In this document: one piece after another, positions 21,950 to 31,590 of the stretch | How positions within the stretch are numbered: position 1 is the stretch's first letter | Layout of the letters: each line of letters begins with the position of its first letter | Assembly (NCBI RefSeq): GCF_038502225.1 | Contig: NW_027196443.1 | Span: 15,001 to 79,000, forward strand | Length of the DNA: 64,000 nt | Direction of reading: 5' to 3' | Origin: Cherax quadricarinatus | Lineage: Eukaryota > Arthropoda > Malacostraca > Decapoda > Parastacidae | Position numbers and translations under genes: made by a program | The notes under the pieces: model-generated | Databases searched by the model: none | What the model was told of the DNA's origin: nothing | What the model saw: only the letters and a program-made list of their open reading frames with translations

Positions 21950-22790
21950 ATGTTTATTCAGATATTTGGGAGTGGACGTGTCAGCGGATGGGTCTATGAA
22001 AGATGAGGTGAATCATAGAATTGATGAGGGAAAAAGAGTGAGTGGTGCACTTAGGAGTCTGTGGAGACAAAGAACTTTGTCCTTGGAGGCAAAGAGGGGA
22101 ATGTATGAGAATATAGTTTTACCAACGCTCTTATATGGGTGTGAAGCGTGGGTGATGAATGTTGCAGCGAGGAGAAGGCTGGAGGCAGTGGAGATGTCAT
22201 GTCTGAGGGCAATGTGTGGTGTGAATATAATGCAGAGAATTCGTAGTTTGGAAGTTAGGAGGAGGTGCGGGATTACCAAAACTGTTGTCCAGAGGGCTGA
22301 GGAAGGGTTGTTGAGGTGGTTCGGACATGTAGAGAGAATGGAGCGAAACAGAATGACTTCAAGAGTGTATCAGTCTGTAGTGGAAGGAAGGCGGGGTAGG
22401 GGTCGGCCTAGGAAGGGTTGGAGGGAGGGGGTAAAGGAGGTTTTGTGTGCGAGGGGCTTGGACTTCCAGCAGGCATGCGTGAGCGTGTTTGATAGGAGTG
22501 AATGGAGACAAATGGTTTTTAATACTTGACGTGCTGTTGGAGTGTGAGCAAAGTAACATTTATGAAGGGATTCAGGGAAACCGGCAGGCCGGACTTGAGT
22601 CCTGGAGATGGGAAGTACAGTGCCTGCACTCTGAAGGAGGGGTGTTAATGTTGCAGTTTAAAAACTGTAGTGTAAAGCACCCTTCTGGCAAGACAGTGAT
22701 GGAGTGAATGATGGTGAAAGTTTTTCTTTTTCGGGCCACCCTGCCTTGGTGGGAATCGGCCGGTGTGATAATAAAAAAAATAAAAATAAA
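21950..22790 (+). pseudogene. 5'-truncated RTE-like LINE (variant 2): C-terminus plus full 3' UTR
   Basis: Starts mid-ORF at RYLGVDVSADG and keeps an open frame (21966-22529): LYGCEAWVMNVAARRRLEAV, EMSCLRAMCGVN, LLRWFGHVERM, GRPRKGW. The 3' UTR runs to GGGCCACCCTGCCTTGGTGG and an A/T-rich tail. It is nearly identical to the minus-strand copy at 42690-43735 and distinct from the 10377 and 55023 pair, so two subfamilies are present. Confidence 0.8.
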
Positions 22791-23415
22791 ATGTTTAACA
22801 ACTGAGTAATGCACAATATATACAATATACACAAGGTACTGTGTTCACATTATATTTAGTTTCCTCTCATTGTAACACTGATTATTCAAATGGAAGGAAA
22901 CAACTGATATATAAACCTTGGGGCCCCTCTTAGTTTGTATGTAAATTATTGTCTCTAGTATCCTCACATTTTAGCACAGATGATGCAGAGGATATGGAAA
23001 CACTGCATGTACTGACTGATATGCAGGAATCAACTTAATTTAATCATATTTCTTGGTTTTCTTGAGACTCTGTGGTGATAAATAATTTATATATAAATGG
23101 TGAACTTCAAACACAAACATTTATCATTGCAGTGCCACAAGATTATTCCTTCACTTTTTTATTTACTTTCTGTCTTTTTCCACACTAATATCAATCATTA
23201 ACACATTCAACATTTGTGTAAATACAGCTAGGGTAAATGAATGACTGTTAGTGGCACAGCAGTGTGTAGTTACAGTGAAATTAGTGGTTACTAGCCTTCT
23301 TGTATGACTTTTAGTTATTTTTCCCTATAATTACACTCTTATAAATAAAAATCATGGCGTAATGATTAAAAAATGACGCAATTCTTCAATCATCACGTAG
23401 CAAAAGCATTATGAA
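22791..23415. other. AT-rich, no feature seen
   Basis: No recognisable frame or repeat. Confidence 0.5.
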
Positions 23416-23419
23416 GATT

Positions 23420-23950
23420 ATGATGAAAATTAGACGCATATGCAACATCTAGGCATCTTTATTGTAGACGTTACACCATCCAGTGCCTTTATCAATACAA
23501 ATTCAAGGACATGATTGGAAGACAGAAGAACTATATACAAAAGATGAGGTAATCAATCCCTCAGCCTTGGAGTTGGTGTGAAGAGCACCATAGTTGTGAA
23601 GATTCTGGAGCACAGGCAAGAAGGCTGGTGCTTATATACCAGTGTCAGGTGGAAAGGGACAGGTAGCAGATGAAGGCATAGTCACTGGTAGGCAGGATTT
23701 CCAAGTGGAAGTAGGTCATACCCAAGGTATGGGTTGATGGTAGAAGTAGCCATGAAGAAGGTTGTGTAGATGTCCTCTGAACCAAGATTACCTCATCTTT
23801 TGTATATAGTTTGTCTGGCTTCCAATCATGTCCTTGAATTTGCATTGATAAAGCCACTGGATGATGAAACGTCTACAATAAAGATAATCAGATGTTGTAC
23901 GTGTCTAATTTTCATCTTGTCGGTATTGTATACCATTCATGTACAACATA
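23420..23950. repeat. Foldback repeat of the ACGTTTCGCC family
   Basis: Left arm 23420-23560 and right arm 23790-23950 are inverted copies (TTTATCAATACAAATTCAAG against CTTGAATTTGCATTGATAAA), with about 230 bp between. The right arm ends in the family hairpin TTGTCGGTATTGTATACCAT. Each arm contains a decayed hammerhead-like motif (23843-23882 on plus). A (TCTA)n tract follows at 24000-24020. Confidence 0.7.
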
Positions 23951-24021
23951 GAAGATTATGCCTTAATCAGCGGTCTACAGTGTTTGTGTGTGTGTACATA
24001 TATCTATCTATCTATCTATCG

Positions 24022-24405
24022 TAACGCACCAGGATCTTCCACCAAGGTAACATAATCTGAAAAAGAAGACACACTTTTCACTATCATTCACTATCACTGT
24101 CTTGTCTAAGGGATGCCAATAACTACAGTTAAGATAACCCTCCAAACTACATAATATCCCCACCTCTCCTTCAAAGTACAGGCACACGAGTTTAGCAAAT
24201 AGGTTTTCCTCGGACCCTTTATAAAGGTCACCTTGCTCACTCAAGCAGCATGTCTTCATAAAAACCACTTGCCTTCACTCGTAATATGCTCAAACGTCTG
24301 TTAGATGTCCAAGCCCCTTGCACACAAAACCTCCTTTACCCCCTCTCCTTCAACCTTTGTACACTCCAATTGATCCTATTTTACTCCAACCTCTCTAAAT
24401 GTTTA
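24022..24405 (-). repeat. RTE-like LINE 3' end, antisense, decayed
   Basis: The antisense order CCACCAAGGTAACATAATC, CACTGTCTTGTCTAAGG, TCCTTCAAAGTACAGGCAC, CCAAGCCCCTTGCACACAAA corresponds to the 3' UTR and last codons of the 42680-43000 copy. Confidence 0.7.
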
Positions 24406-25489
24406 ATTTTTTTTAGACTGTATTTTGAATAACATGTAGCCCAGAAATATAAGGTATAACTATTTTGCTACTTTATGTGAACATGAGTGATTGTTGTGAC
24501 ACAAGACATTATCTGGCATTGAATTAATATCTGAAAAGTTTGCTACAGACACCAGGAATTATTAAATTAATGCTGCACCCAAAGTAAAGATTCAGAAAAA
24601 TAATGTCTGTTATAATCACTGGGTATTTATTACTCAGTCAAACAGGGTAACTAATTTTGAATGGTTTATCAAATTCCTTTGCTCTAGGTCATTTTTGTCC
24701 AAATTTTAATAGGCCAAACATGGCTTACTGTGATGACTTATGGTTTTCCTAACTTGCTGATGTAATGAACTTCAGGATACAACAGCAGCTTAAGAATACC
24801 ATAGAAAGATTTATTAATTTTTAATTGGCAACTGTAATATATTAGAAACCAGATTAATTTGCTAATGCAATAGTGATGCTTGCTCAATTATAATGTTGGT
24901 CACTTGTACAGTTTAATAAAGTACTGGAGAAGAGAAGTTATATTTTTTGGTGAAAATTTATGTATGATATCTTGAATAATTAAAAAGATATATCTTGATG
25001 TACAATATATGTTAACAGTTTTTTTTCTGTAGGTTAGTCATAGGATACAGTATGGTAAGTAATGACTAGTGTAAATAGTATAAAAATGAGATGAATATTA
25101 TGAGCTAGTATATTGTCACCTTATCATGGATGCTTGTTTTCACCTCTCACTGGTATTGTTTCCTATTTTCATTCCGAATTTTTTTTATAGTGAATCCATC
25201 AATCATTGTATGTACTGATGTTTGTTACTCATATGCCATTATGTACAAGTTTGTTAGTCAGTATTCTGCTTTTAATTAGCCTGTGACTTATTCTCAGATG
25301 TTATTATACAAAATATAACAAACAGAAGGATTTTATTTTATCCCTACTCTTAACTGCAGAGTTAATAATGTGTATTCTACAAAATATCAAAATTAATTAA
25401 TTATGTAGTTTTTGATAAATAACTTTAATAGTATATAACTAGAAAAAAGTTGAAAGATAGGAAGCTTGTGTATATAGAAGTGGGCTGAC
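24406..25489. other. AT-rich, no feature seen
   Basis: About 1 kb with no open frame or repeat that I can identify. Confidence 0.5.
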
Positions 25490-25868
25490 ATATAACTTTA
25501 CAAGTGGTGATTCAAAGGCACATGATTAGAAAGGGGGTCTGGGCATTTAGAGAGGGTGGGGAGGGATATGACAACAAAACTGAGTGTATAAATCTTAGAG
25601 TGGAAGGTAGGAGGGGTGGGAGATAATGAAGGCTTTGAGTGTTACAGGCTTGAGCATCCAGCAGGCATGTATGAACATGTTTGACAAGTGGAAATGAATG
25701 GAGAGAAGAGGTATTTAATGGATGGACTCTTTGGAGTGTGTGTAGAGTAACATTTCTGAAGGGATTCAGGGAAACCCATTAACCTGACTTAAGAGTCCTG
25801 TAGGTGGGAAGTAAAAAAGTCTGTACTCTGAATGAGAGGATTATTTGAATGGTGAGGCTCCTTCCTTA
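25490..25868 (+). pseudogene. Degenerate RTE-like LINE 3' part
   Basis: Matches RWFGHxER through the 3' UTR: CATTTAGAGAGGGTGG, TTGAGCATCCAGCAGGCATG, GGGATTCAGGGAAACCC, GTCTGTACTCTGAATGAGAG. Frame destroyed. Confidence 0.65.
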
Positions 25869-26262
25869 CACCCCAGATTTATAAATCATCCTCTTAAATG
25901 CTCAAGCACCTCTACAGCTCTTCCTCAGCCCTCCAGATTTTGCCTTCAGTAACATCACCTTATTTCTACACTCAAAGTTTTCTGTATAATTTGTTCACCA
26001 CCTGACATCACTGCCTCTACTCTCATCCTCACTGCATTGTTTGAACTCCAGTTCTCATACCCTTATAAAAGATGTGGTACCTCTATACTTTGGTACATTA
26101 CCTTTTGTTTTTACCTCTATAAATAAGCCTTTTTCTCTACAGATACCTTAACACATTACCTACCAGTTTTCCTCGTCTTTTCTGTGGATCATCTCAACTG
26201 TCATAAAGTCCTCTGTCAACATCACTTCCAAATATCTAAATACACTCTCTTGCTCCTTAATG
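25869..26262 (-). pseudogene. Degenerate RTE-like LINE, RT C-terminal region
   Basis: Antisense match to the stretch from FGHxER back to YLGVDV: CTCTTCCTCAGCCCTCCAGA, TCACTGCCTCTACTCTCATC, CTCATACCCTTATAAAAGAT, CCAAATATCTAAATACACTC. It abuts the plus-strand copy at 25868, forming an inverted pair. Confidence 0.65.
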
Positions 26263-26379
26263 TAGAAATTTTTACCTAGTACAATAGTAAAAAATAAAAA
26301 AACGTTCGCAAATTTGAAGGTCTCTGGAGCTTAACCTATTTTTTTCCATGTGTTCATCACTACTCAAAGTGCTATATTA

Positions 26380-26505
26380 CATACAATGTCAGCACTCTAT
26401 GACCCCTTTGGGTTTAGTTCTTAACTCGAATATAGTATACCTGGAGAAGGTTTCGGGGGTCAACACCCCCAAGGCCCGGTCTGTGACCAGGCCTTGCAGT
26501 GAAAA
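26380..26505. repeat. SINE family A scrap plus antisense L2/CR1-type LINE tail
   Basis: 26388-26420 holds CTCTATGACCCCTTTGGGTT (family A). 26438-26505 is the antisense 3' end of the family B LINE (CCTGGAGAAGG...CGGGGGTCAACACCCCCAAG). Confidence 0.55.
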
Positions 26506-26629
26506 GGAGAGTATTGGTATATAAATAAAGAGTTGTAGCTGAATGGACAATCTGCAAAGAGATCAAAGCCAACACTTTCAGTAGCTTTAAAAATTGGTTG
26601 AATAGTATGGGTCAGTAGGCCCACAGATG

Positions 26630-26770
26630 GCTCCAACTTCATCCTATTCCCTGTTTGTATGTCTTGTAACAATAAAAAGGCTTTAAAATGAGCTGATGTT
26701 GGTAAAAGCTCTCAGAAATAGTTAGGAATCCATAACCTAACCTTGCAAAATCCTGTGTAAAAAAAAAGTG
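26630..26770 (+). repeat. LINE family D 3' end, sense
   Basis: CTTCATCCTATTCCCTGTTT, TGTAACAATAAAAAGGC, AATGAGCTGATGTTGG, then CCTTGCAAAATCCTGTGTAA ending in poly(A). It is the sense counterpart of 19158-19360. Confidence 0.65.
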
Positions 26771-27029
26771 ACTACTGGACAGGGAGCATGAAATTACTTC
26801 ATCAGAGGGTATCCAGCCTTAATATTCTTCTGCATAGCAGTTAGGAAAATCAATGTCAGACTGACCAGTGAGGTTAACATTTGGGCACTGGATGATAGCA
26901 CACCAGCAGGAACAAAGGAAATCCTTCTAGCAGATCATGCTCAGGTGATGACAAGGGGACAAGCCATGAGACTCATTCTTAGTTATCCAAATATGAAATC
27001 ATCAAAACACATCAGCAAATGATCAATGT

Positions 27030-27152
27030 AGTGCATCAAGGACCCCAATGGAAACAAGTCAATTTGACTTTTGGGTTATCCTAAGTAATTTACACTATGT
27101 ATGATAATTGTACTTACGTGTACCTGTGCCTAAATAAACTTATTTACATTAT
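27030..27152 (+). repeat. 3' part of a tRNA-derived SINE
   Basis: AAGGACCCCAATGGAAACAA then TTTTGGGTTATCCTAAG and CCTAAATAAACTTATTTAC, the downstream body of the SINE whose tRNA-like head is on the minus strand at 39560-39615. The tail motif recurs at 27517-27535. Confidence 0.55.
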
Positions 27153-27350
27153 TCCCACAGATATCTTCCAGGTTATACCACCTTGTGGAACCAATGCCAT
27201 TAATGCAAACTGGACATTTTGAGGAGGATGGAGCAATGGATAGATAATCTAGATGCCCACGATGCCTTGTACCTTCTCACAAAGTGCTTGAGTCTGCCCA
27301 GACTAACATATTTCTTAATATGTGATTTAAAAAAAAAGTACCCAACTTCA
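27153..27350 (+). pseudogene. LINE RT fragment
   Basis: The frame reads LDILRRMEQWIDNLDAHDAL then YLLTKCLSLPRLTYFLI, resembling the post-RT segment of LINE polymerases (short helix plus LPKLTYFLR-type block). It is isolated, with no start or stop context. The family is not assigned. Confidence 0.5.
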
Positions 27351-27437
27351 CTCTAGAAGACAAACAGTAAGACAAAGCCACACTTCCAGTAAGATTAGGA
27401 GGCAATGGTGATAAGTCATTAGAGACTGAATCCCACA

Positions 27438-27488
27438 TTATTATTATTATAATCAAAAAGAAGCGCTAAGCCACAAGGGCTATACAGC
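27438..27488 (-). repeat. 5'-truncated SINE family A, 51 bp, with perfect target duplication
   Basis: TTATTATTATTATAATCAAA to GGGCTATACAGC, the 3' end of family A on the minus strand. It is flanked by ACTGAATCCCACA at 27425-27437 and 27489-27501 (13/13 identical). Confidence 0.85.
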
Positions 27489-27769
27489 ACTGAATCCCAC
27501 AAATGTCTAAAATTGTACCTAAATAAACTTATTAACCCTTACTCTGGCACACCCCTCCCCTCATACCAGTATGACTCGTGGGTTTAGCGTTCAGATTATT
27601 GTATATTTATTATATTACAGCATCTGGGGTTATAGGCCATCAGGCTTGAACTGAGGAATGGGAGGTTTGCTAGGATTCCTTCACTAGCATCAAGGGCTGA
27701 AGAAGCATCAGGAAATCAAAGAGAATTTCTGCAGCAAAATTGAGAGAGAGAAGGCCAGTGAGAAGCTGC

Positions 27770-28330
27770 CCTCCCATTCCTTGGATCAAATCTGATTGCA
27801 TTCCATTCCCCAGAGCTGTATGACACCGATGCAGCTTTTTTATGATAATAATAATAATAATAAAGATCAAGCATGATGATAATAATAATACGTAATAAAG
27901 ATAAAGCATGATAAATCATAAAAATAAAGCATGATAATAACAGGTATTAATAATAATAAAGATGAAGCATAATATTATTATAATAAAAAAAGAAGCGCTA
28001 AACCACAAGGGCTATACAGCGCTGCCCCTCAAGGAAGGTTCCTTGATGTTGGTGAGGGGCTCTTGATTTAGGGAATTGGATCTGTGCTCCAGTTCCCCGA
28101 ATTAAGCCTGAATGCCTTCCACCCCCCCCCCCAGGCGCTGTATAATCCTCCGGGTTTAGCGCTTCCCCTTGATTATAATAATAATAATATACAGCGCTGC
28201 ATGAAGCATAATAATAATAAGTAATAATAATACTAATAAAAATAAAGCATGGTAATAATAAGTAATAAAGATAAAACAGTAAGTAATGATAGAAAAGATA
28301 AAGCATGATAATTAATAATAATGTCTTAGT
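27770..28330. repeat. AT-rich minisatellite (AAAGATAAAGCATGATAAT units) with SINE copies
   Basis: Irregular repeats of AATAATAAAGATAAAGCATG at 27840-27975 and 28200-28310, interrupted by a family A SINE nest (27975-28199). A further family A 3' part lies at 27770-27840 (CTCCCATTCCTTGGATC, CATTCCCCAGAGCTG). Confidence 0.7.
28025..28187 (+). repeat. SINE family A, complete 163-bp copy inserted in another family A copy
   Basis: The ends are fixed by a perfect 12-bp target duplication TATACAGCGCTG (28013-28024 and 28188-28199). It begins CCCCTCAAGGAAGGTTCCTT, carries GGGGCTCTTGATTTAGGG and GGCGCTGTATAATCCTCCGG, and ends GATTATAATAATAATAA. No clear B box, so the promoter type is unknown. The short TAA-repeat tail and target duplication show target-primed reverse transcription. 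Confidence 0.85.
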
Positions 28331-28504
28331 ACTTTAATTCACATTAAGGAATTAAAGAATCTCCTTTTCCTTGGATTAAACTTGATTATCTCCAAGCGTT
28401 TTTCATTCCATTTAATAATAATATCTGGATTCAGTAAGTTGTTTACATTCGTGACCACTGGGTAGGCTTTCCGGATTCCTAGTGCAGTTTTTTTTTATGT
28501 AAGT

Positions 28505-28572
28505 GATCTGTAGTGCCTATCCAGTTCCTTCTTGAAGACAGCCAGGGGTCTATTGTTAATCTCCCTTATGTA
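28505..28572 (-). repeat. Family B LINE fragment, antisense
   Basis: TATCCAGTTCCTTCTTGAAG then AGACAGCCAGGGGTCTATTG is antisense to the C-terminal codons (RPLAVFK...ALD) of the LINE at 37717-39698. Confidence 0.75.
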
Positions 28573-28985
28573 TACTGAGAGACGACACAGTAATTGCCAG
28601 GGGCCCAAGATTGTTCAACTGCCTCCCAGCATACATAAGGGGGATTACCATATTATTATAATCATGGGGAAGCGCTAAACCAATAGGATTAAGCAGCGCC
28701 TGTGGGGGATGGAAGGCATTCAGAGTCAATTCAGGGAACTGGAGCAAAGATCCAATTCCCTTGATTAAGAGCCCTTCACTAGCGTCAAGGAACCTCCCTT
28801 GAGGGTGGGACTACCATAGACCCCTGACTGTCTTCATGAAGGCACTGGACAGGCCAGGCTGTGGTTCGTACGTCGGTTTACGTGCGGACAGCAGTAACAG
28901 CCTGGTTGATCAGACCCTGATCCACCGAGAAGCTTGGTCAAGGACCAAGTCGCGGAGGCGTTGACCCCCAGACACCCTCCAGGAA
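28573..28985 (+). pseudogene. Family B LINE 3' end, split by a SINE
   Basis: Sense C-terminal codons (GPRLFNCLPAYIRGI from about 28597) and 3' UTR (GTTTACGTGCGGACAGCAGT...GACCCCCAGACACCCTCC). It is interrupted at 28651-28806 by a minus-strand family A SINE. Confidence 0.8.
28651..28806 (-). repeat. SINE family A inserted in family B LINE
   Basis: 156 bp, full length, flanked by GGGATTACCA (28641-28650) and GGGACTACCA (28807-28816), one mismatch in 10. The uninterrupted target is seen at 39340. Confidence 0.85.
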
Positions 28986-29089
28986 TACACAGTAGAGACA
29001 TGAGCTGCTGGTCATGGGGTAGTGCAGATGCTGCCTCGCTGATCTCAGTATTGGTGAGCAATTGCTCCATTCTTTTGTATTCTTGTTCT

Positions 29090-29145
29090 CACAAATCAAC
29101 GTTGCATGACCCTTGTGGGCTTAACGCTTATTTTTGATTGGTAAT
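29090..29145 (+). repeat. SINE family A 3' scrap
   Basis: TTGCATGACCCTTGTGGGCT then TTAACGCTTATTTTTGATTG matches the family A 3' end. Confidence 0.6.
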
Positions 29146-29543
29146 ATAATTGTCCTCAGTTTTGACTGGTTATAAACAGTCCTGGGAAATAAGTCTGAGG
29201 CTCAGTAAGTACAGGTAAACATAAGTACAGTTACACAAATTTAGGTGATTACAATGATAATATATAATAACGTGTATAAATTACCCAGGATAACCCAAGA
29301 AAAGTCAGAAGTGAATTAATTTCCTTCAGCTGATCTCTACAAGCTGGATCAAGCTGGTTGCTGACTCAGTAAGCAAATTTTTGGGGGGGAGTTGGGACTT
29401 GACACAAATCTAGAAGCTTTAATTAAGAATCGTTTTATGTAGAATTTAACCTCTGATAACCAAGAGCAAGCGATATGACTTTTTTTCCATTGGGGTCATT
29501 ATTATTTCTCGAAATGCTAAGATTTGTGAAATATTAAGGTAAT
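29146..29543. other. No feature seen
   Basis: AT-rich sequence with no recognisable element. Confidence 0.45.
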
Positions 29544-29895
29544 TATGGAGATCTGGTCCTTGTGTGAGTTTGGTTATGATGTATTACTAAAATGTCCAAT
29601 ATTAGGTTGGTTTTGTCATGGTCATTGTTTTATGACGTGCACATATAAGGAATATAACCTAACCCAACCTAAAATAACGTAATGAAACTTAATCTTGCTC
29701 CGCCAGAGGCAGATACGTGACTGGCGCGCTTTTGCGTTGAATTCATTTTTACGTTGCTACATTCTTTTTTTTTTTTGCTAATGTCATTCAAAATAATTTG
29801 CACAAGAAATAACAATTTGTGTCAAGGTATAGACAGCATGGTTTTTTTTAAATAAAAAATCTGCGTGATTTCTTAAAAAGGACCCGATCTCCATA
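29544..29895. mobile_element. MITE with 18-bp inverted ends
   Basis: TATGGAGATCTGGTCCTT (29544-29561) and its inverse AAGGACCCGATCTCCATA (29878-29895), 17 of 18 matching; 352 bp, non-coding. Related interior sequence (TTTTGTCATGGACATTGTAT, AACCTAA-rich) recurs at 33899-34020. Confidence 0.6.
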
Positions 29896-30400
29896 TTGTT
29901 TATTATGCCTAAACATAATGTAACTGAATTTTGGTGAATTTTGGGCATCTGGATTTGTCGTAGTTTAGGGGTGGGGGGCCACATGACCTAATTGGGATCT
30001 TTTTTGGTTCACGTTTCTGTTTTCAAAGGGAACCGTCCCTTTCCCAATTTCCACCCAGCTTTGAGCACTATTCCTTTCTCCAGAAACTAGGAAGCAGGAA
30101 TTAATACGGTGTAAGTTCTGGTGACTACAAACTCCTACAAAGGAAGGCAAAGCACAAGATATACCAGTACATATTTAACATTAATACAGCGTGAGTTGGT
30201 AGACATACCCCGACACCTATTTTGAAAATTCGGATATGGTAGTCCTACACTTACCTGTGTTTATTACTGTATGATAGCAGTCGCGTGGCTCGGTTGACAA
30301 CGCGTTTTCTTCGAATACTGTGTCCGTAGTGATGAATGGTTTGAAAAACCGACAAGTTGAAGATTGAGACACTTATGCAGCATATGGAAATCTTTATTCA

Positions 30401-30437
30401 GGAAACGTTTCGCCACATAGTGGCTTCATCAGTCCAA
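30401..30437 (-). ncRNA. Hammerhead-like motif with exact CUGAUGA and GAAA cores
   Basis: On the minus strand: UUGGA, CUGAUGA (complement of 30426-30432), A, stem II GCCAC-UAU-GUGGC, GAAACGUU, UCC. Both catalytic boxes match the hammerhead consensus and stem II is a perfect 5-bp helix. Helix I pairs GGA with UCC; helix III is at most 1-2 bp. The family hairpin (GGTTTGAAAAACC, about 30348-30360) lies 45 bp downstream. Self-cleavage is inferred from core identity, not shown. Confidence 0.55.
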
Positions 30438-30514
30438 TACAAAGAGGAAGGCGTAAGGAGAGGAGGAGAATGAGGTAATCAGTCCCTCAACCTGGAGTCG
30501 ATGTGTTCAGTCCG

Positions 30515-30735
30515 TAGTTCAGTTCCCGGCACAGGTGGAAACGTTGAACATGTTTCTTGACATCTGCTGTCCCTGTTCACCTAGCAGTAAATAGGTACCA
30601 GGGTGTTAATCGACTGGTGTGGGTCGCATCCAGGGGAACAAAATTAAAGGACCCCAGTGAAAAAGACAGTCCTCGATGTCGTACCGACTTTCTAGGGTTA
30701 TCCTGGGTGGCTAATTCTTCCCAAGGGTAAAAATA
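30515..30735 (+). repeat. tRNA-derived SINE, sense
   Basis: CAGTTCCCGGCACAGGTGG (decayed B-box region), CTGCTGTCCCTGTTCACCTA, GCAGTAAATAGGTACCAGGG, GGACCCCAGTGAAAAAGAC and GGGTTATCCTGGGTGGCTAA, the same order as the SINE on the minus strand at 39458-39615 plus its 3' body. Confidence 0.65.
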
Positions 30736-30845
30736 CCAACAAATCTTATCTTTATGTGAGAATGTGCATAAGGCAGAATGTGTCAATGTAGATAATGTAG
30801 AATGTGAGAATGAGAGAATGTGCATATGTAAGACTGTGGGTGAAA

Positions 30846-31215
30846 TTGAGACACGTGCAACATCTGGGTATCTGTATTGTAGACGTTTCGCCATCCATTG
30901 GCTTTATCAATACAAATTCCAGGACATAACTTGAAGACAGGAGAACTATGTACAGAAGATGAGGTAATCAGTCCCTCAACCTAGCAGTAGGTGCTCTTCG
31001 AGATTCTGAATCTCCACGACTACGGTGCTCTTCGCACCTACTGCTAGGTTGAGGAACTGATTACCTCATCTTCTGTACATAGTTCTCCTGTCTTCAAGTT
31101 ATGTCCTGGAATTTGTATTGATAAAGCCAATGGATGGCGAAACGTCTACAATAAAGATACCCAGATGTTGCACATGTGTCTCAATTTCATCTTGTCGGTA
31201 TTGTATACCATTCTT
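30846..31215. repeat. Palindromic (foldback) repeat with two hammerhead-like motifs
   Basis: Left arm 30846-31010 and right arm 31020-31190 are near-perfect inverse copies with about 10 bp between. The right arm ends with the hairpin GTCGGTATTGTATACCATTC. Hammerhead-like motifs occur at 30877-30915 (minus) and 31113-31151 (plus). Confidence 0.85.
31113..31151 (+). ncRNA. Hammerhead-like motif, UUGAUAA core (degenerate)
   Basis: UUGUA, UUGAUAA, A, stem II GCCA-AUGGA-UGGC, GAAACGUC, UACAA. Helix I UUGUA/UACAA is perfect, but the first box differs from CUGANGA at two positions including the normally essential G8, so activity is unlikely. Other copies: 31753-31791 (plus), 30877-30915 (minus), 23843-23882 (plus). 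Confidence 0.4.
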
Positions 31216-31590
31216 GTACAAGACTGTGGGTATTGAAAATATACATGAGAAAGTGACCATGTAAAACTGTACGTAAGTGAGAACTCTATAGGCATGATAG
31301 TTAGTTTAATATGTTTATTATGCACCCCATACCCATCCTGTGGGCGGTAGTCAAAAGATTACAGAGGTACATAATTGGTCCAGGGACTGGACTCCAAAGT
31401 TTTGATAGCTGAGCAAGTTACAGAGGTAATGAACTCACAATTTACAAAGGTAATGAACTCACAATTTACAAAGGTAATGAACTCACAATTTACAAAGGTA
31501 ATGAACTCCAGGTAGAACATTAAAATGGTATAAAATACCGACAGGTAGGTCTGGTCACGATGGTAATAAATGGTATAAAATACCGACACA

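Noticed and set aside
28505..28985. Twin-priming inversion of a single LINE insertion
   Set aside because: The two pieces overlap in LINE coordinates, which a simple twin-priming event would not produce.
29640..29680. AACCTAACCCAACCTAA as interstitial telomere (TTAGG)n
   Set aside because: Irregular, too short, and part of a MITE interior that recurs at 33960 and 44330.
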